Part shown: positions 6,269 to 7,476 of the stretch, one piece after another
Numbering within the stretch: the first letter of the stretch is position 1
Layout of the letters: each line of letters opens with the position of its first letter
Assembly (NCBI GenBank): GCA_031258035.1
Contig: JAIRNL010000146.1
Location: 1 to 7,476 of the forward strand
Direction of reading: 5' to 3'
From: Azoarcus sp.
Lineage (GTDB): Bacteria > Pseudomonadota > Gammaproteobacteria > Burkholderiales > Rhodocyclaceae
Length of the DNA: 7,476 bases
Program-made: the position numbers and the translations under genes
The notes under the pieces: model-generated
Database searches by the model: none
The model's input: the letters and a program-made list of their open reading frames with translations, nothing else
Told to the model about the DNA's origin: nothing

Positions 6269-7410
6269 GCGAATACCAGTACTACGAATTCGCGGCCATC
6301 GACCGGCCGTTGACCCGCGCCGAGATGGCCGAGCTTCGCGCCGTCTCCACCCGCGCCGTCATTACCCCCGGCAGCTTCACCAACCACTACGAATGGGGTG
6401 ACCTCAAGGCCAACCCCGCCGACTGGATGCGGCGTTATTTCGACGCTTTCGTCTACTCGGCCAACTGGTGTAGCTGCCATCTGCTGCTGCGGCTGCCGAA
6501 GGCTGCTTTCCACGAGGCCGAACTACACCCCTTCGCCAACTCGCTCACACTCACGGTCGAATCCAGCGATACGCATTGGATTCTCAGCTGGATCCTGGAG
6601 GAAAGCGAAGACTACGACCGCTTTGCACAAGACGATGGCAACGGCTGGATGCGCAAGCTGATTCCCTTGCGTGACGAGCTGTTGCGTGGCGACCTGAGGC
6701 CGCTGTACCTGGGTTGGCTGGCCGCGGGAGATGCCTTGCCCGATGACATGCTGGAACCGGAAGTTCCAGCGGGTCTGGCGGAATTATCGCCTGCACAGCA
6801 GGCCCTGGCCGAATTCCTGGAGATCGACCCGGACCTGCTGGAAGCCGCCAGTGCCGGGAACACTGCCTCGCCACGGGATGACGACGACGCCCGGCATATC
6901 CGCGCCTGGCTGGATACCTGGCCGAGCCCGGCCATGCGGGATGTACTCACGCGCATTGCGCTGGGGCAGGGCCAGCAGGCAGAGCGCCAGGTGAAATCCC
7001 ACTACGCCAGGTGGCTGAAGGCGCAGCGGCCTGCGTCATCGTCCTCTCCCCGGCGCAAGGTGGCGGATCTGCGCGAACTGGCCGGCTCGGTTACCGCAAT
7101 CCGGCGGGCACGCGAAGCCCAGGCACATGCGAAACGTGAAGCCGAGCGCCGCCGGCAACACGAAGCCAGGTTGCGCCAGTTGATGGCCGCTCCGGAACAA
7201 TCGTGGAAGGCCGCCGACGCCGAAGCCGCACGCGGCGGCGCATCCGGCTACGACAAGGCGGCGCGCATACTGGCCGAGCTTGCCGAAGGCTATGCACTGG
7301 TTTACGACCGCGAAGCCTTCGAACGTGAACTGCAACGCTTCCTCGTACCCCATGCCAGGCGCGCGGCCCTGCTGCGCCGCCTGACCGGCGCCGGCCTGTG
7401 GCCGGGATGA
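6265..7410 (+). CDS. Uncharacterised 381-residue protein of a recurrent MSEYQYYEF-type family
   Basis: I recognise the opening MSEYQYYEFAAIDRPLT as typical of a recurrent bacterial family annotated as hypothetical, but I know of no assigned function. Residues 1-150 form a compact alpha/beta part rich in Trp and Tyr, with HYEWGDLKANPADWMRRYFD (41-60), two closely spaced cysteines (69, 71) and SDTHWILSW (101-109). A middle segment (about 167-255) appears helical and includes LSPAQQALAEFLEIDPDLLE. A Ser/Pro linker near 257-263 leads to a highly charged, probably coiled-coil helix (about 265-310) and a helical tail ending near 375. There is no signal peptide or membrane segment, so it is cytoplasmic. 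It starts at an ATGA overlap with the chorismate mutase gene and lacks a clear Shine-Dalgarno, so translation is likely coupled. Its partner may be the gene beginning at 7420. Confidence 0.85.
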   Translation: MSEYQYYEFAAIDRPLTRAEMAELRAVSTRAVITPGSFTNHYEWGDLKANPADWMRRYFDAFVYSANWCSCHLLLRLPKAAFHEAELHPFANSLTLTVESSDTHWILSWILEESEDYDRFAQDDGNGWMRKLIPLRDELLRGDLRPLYLGWLAAGDALPDDMLEPEVPAGLAELSPAQQALAEFLEIDPDLLEAASAGNTASPRDDDDARHIRAWLDTWPSPAMRDVLTRIALGQGQQAERQVKSHYARWLKAQRPASSSSPRRKVADLRELAGSVTAIRRAREAQAHAKREAERRRQHEARLRQLMAAPEQSWKAADAEAARGGASGYDKAARILAELAEGYALVYDREAFERELQRFLVPHARRAALLRRLTGAGLWPG

Positions 7411-7419
7411 GCGCGGACG

Positions 7420-7476
7420 ATGGCCGACCGCAACGACGAGCTCGCCCATCTTCGTGCCGAGAACGCCCGCCTGGTC
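7420..7476 (+). CDS. Start of a coiled-coil protein (3' end outside the window)
   Basis: Nineteen codons from the ATG at 7420 stay open to the window edge and read MADRNDELAHLRAENARLV, a leucine-heptad coiled-coil start. It lies nine bases after the stop of the 381-residue gene on the same strand. This type of N-terminus is seen, from memory, at the start of TOTE conflict-system primase/helicase proteins and also of IS66-type transposases and other coiled-coil proteins, so the identity is open. An overlapping ATG at 7407 would repeat the ATGA pattern but gives an arginine- and proline-rich frame that looks like a shadow. No strong Shine-Dalgarno is seen; GGGA at 7403-7406 is rather distant from the ATG. 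Confidence 0.6.
   Translation, partial: MADRNDELAHLRAENARLV

Noticed and set aside
7407..7476. Alternative start of the last gene at the ATGA overlap
   Set aside because: That frame reads as Arg- and Pro-rich sequence without a pattern, whereas the frame from 7420 gives a regular leucine-heptad coiled coil.

Overview
The window looks like chromosomal DNA from a GC-rich betaproteobacterium. The valyl-tRNA synthetase reads very much like those of Neisseria and related betaproteobacteria. The minus-strand lipoprotein trio (CsgG family, DUF4810, DUF799/GNA1162) is the same set known from Neisseria and other proteobacteria. Genus cannot be fixed by eye. No mobile element, CRISPR array, tRNA or rRNA is visible.

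Layout. (1) Positions 1-919, minus strand: the first 306 codons of a lipoprotein running off the left edge. Its second half resembles the surface-adhesin protein E domain. (2) Positions 920-1254: a non-coding gap, AT-richer in part, holding a plausible promoter for the left-edge gene and some small inverted repeats. (3) Positions 1255-2998, minus strand: a compact three-lipoprotein operon, transcribed in the order CsgG-family protein, DUF4810 protein, DUF799/GNA1162-like protein, joined by two ATGA overlaps. (4) Positions 2999-3104: a short divergent control region with a 7-bp inverted repeat and a possible -10 box for valS. (5) Positions 3105-7410, plus strand: valS, a small AroQ/PchB-type chorismate mutase and an uncharacterised 381-residue protein, again chained by ATGA overlaps. 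(6) Positions 7420-7476: the first 19 codons of a protein that begins with a coiled coil.

How the genes relate. The left half is devoted to the cell envelope: four lipoproteins, three of which probably form one outer-membrane or periplasmic assembly. No curli subunit or csgE/csgF gene is in the window, so a curli role is not supported. The right half starts with a housekeeping synthetase and continues, apparently on one transcript, into an orphan chorismate mutase and two genes of unknown role. The last pair is the most likely entry to an undescribed system: the 381-residue protein belongs to a widespread type I recognise but cannot name, and the coiled-coil start after it recalls TOTE-type conflict proteins. 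The window ends too early to decide.
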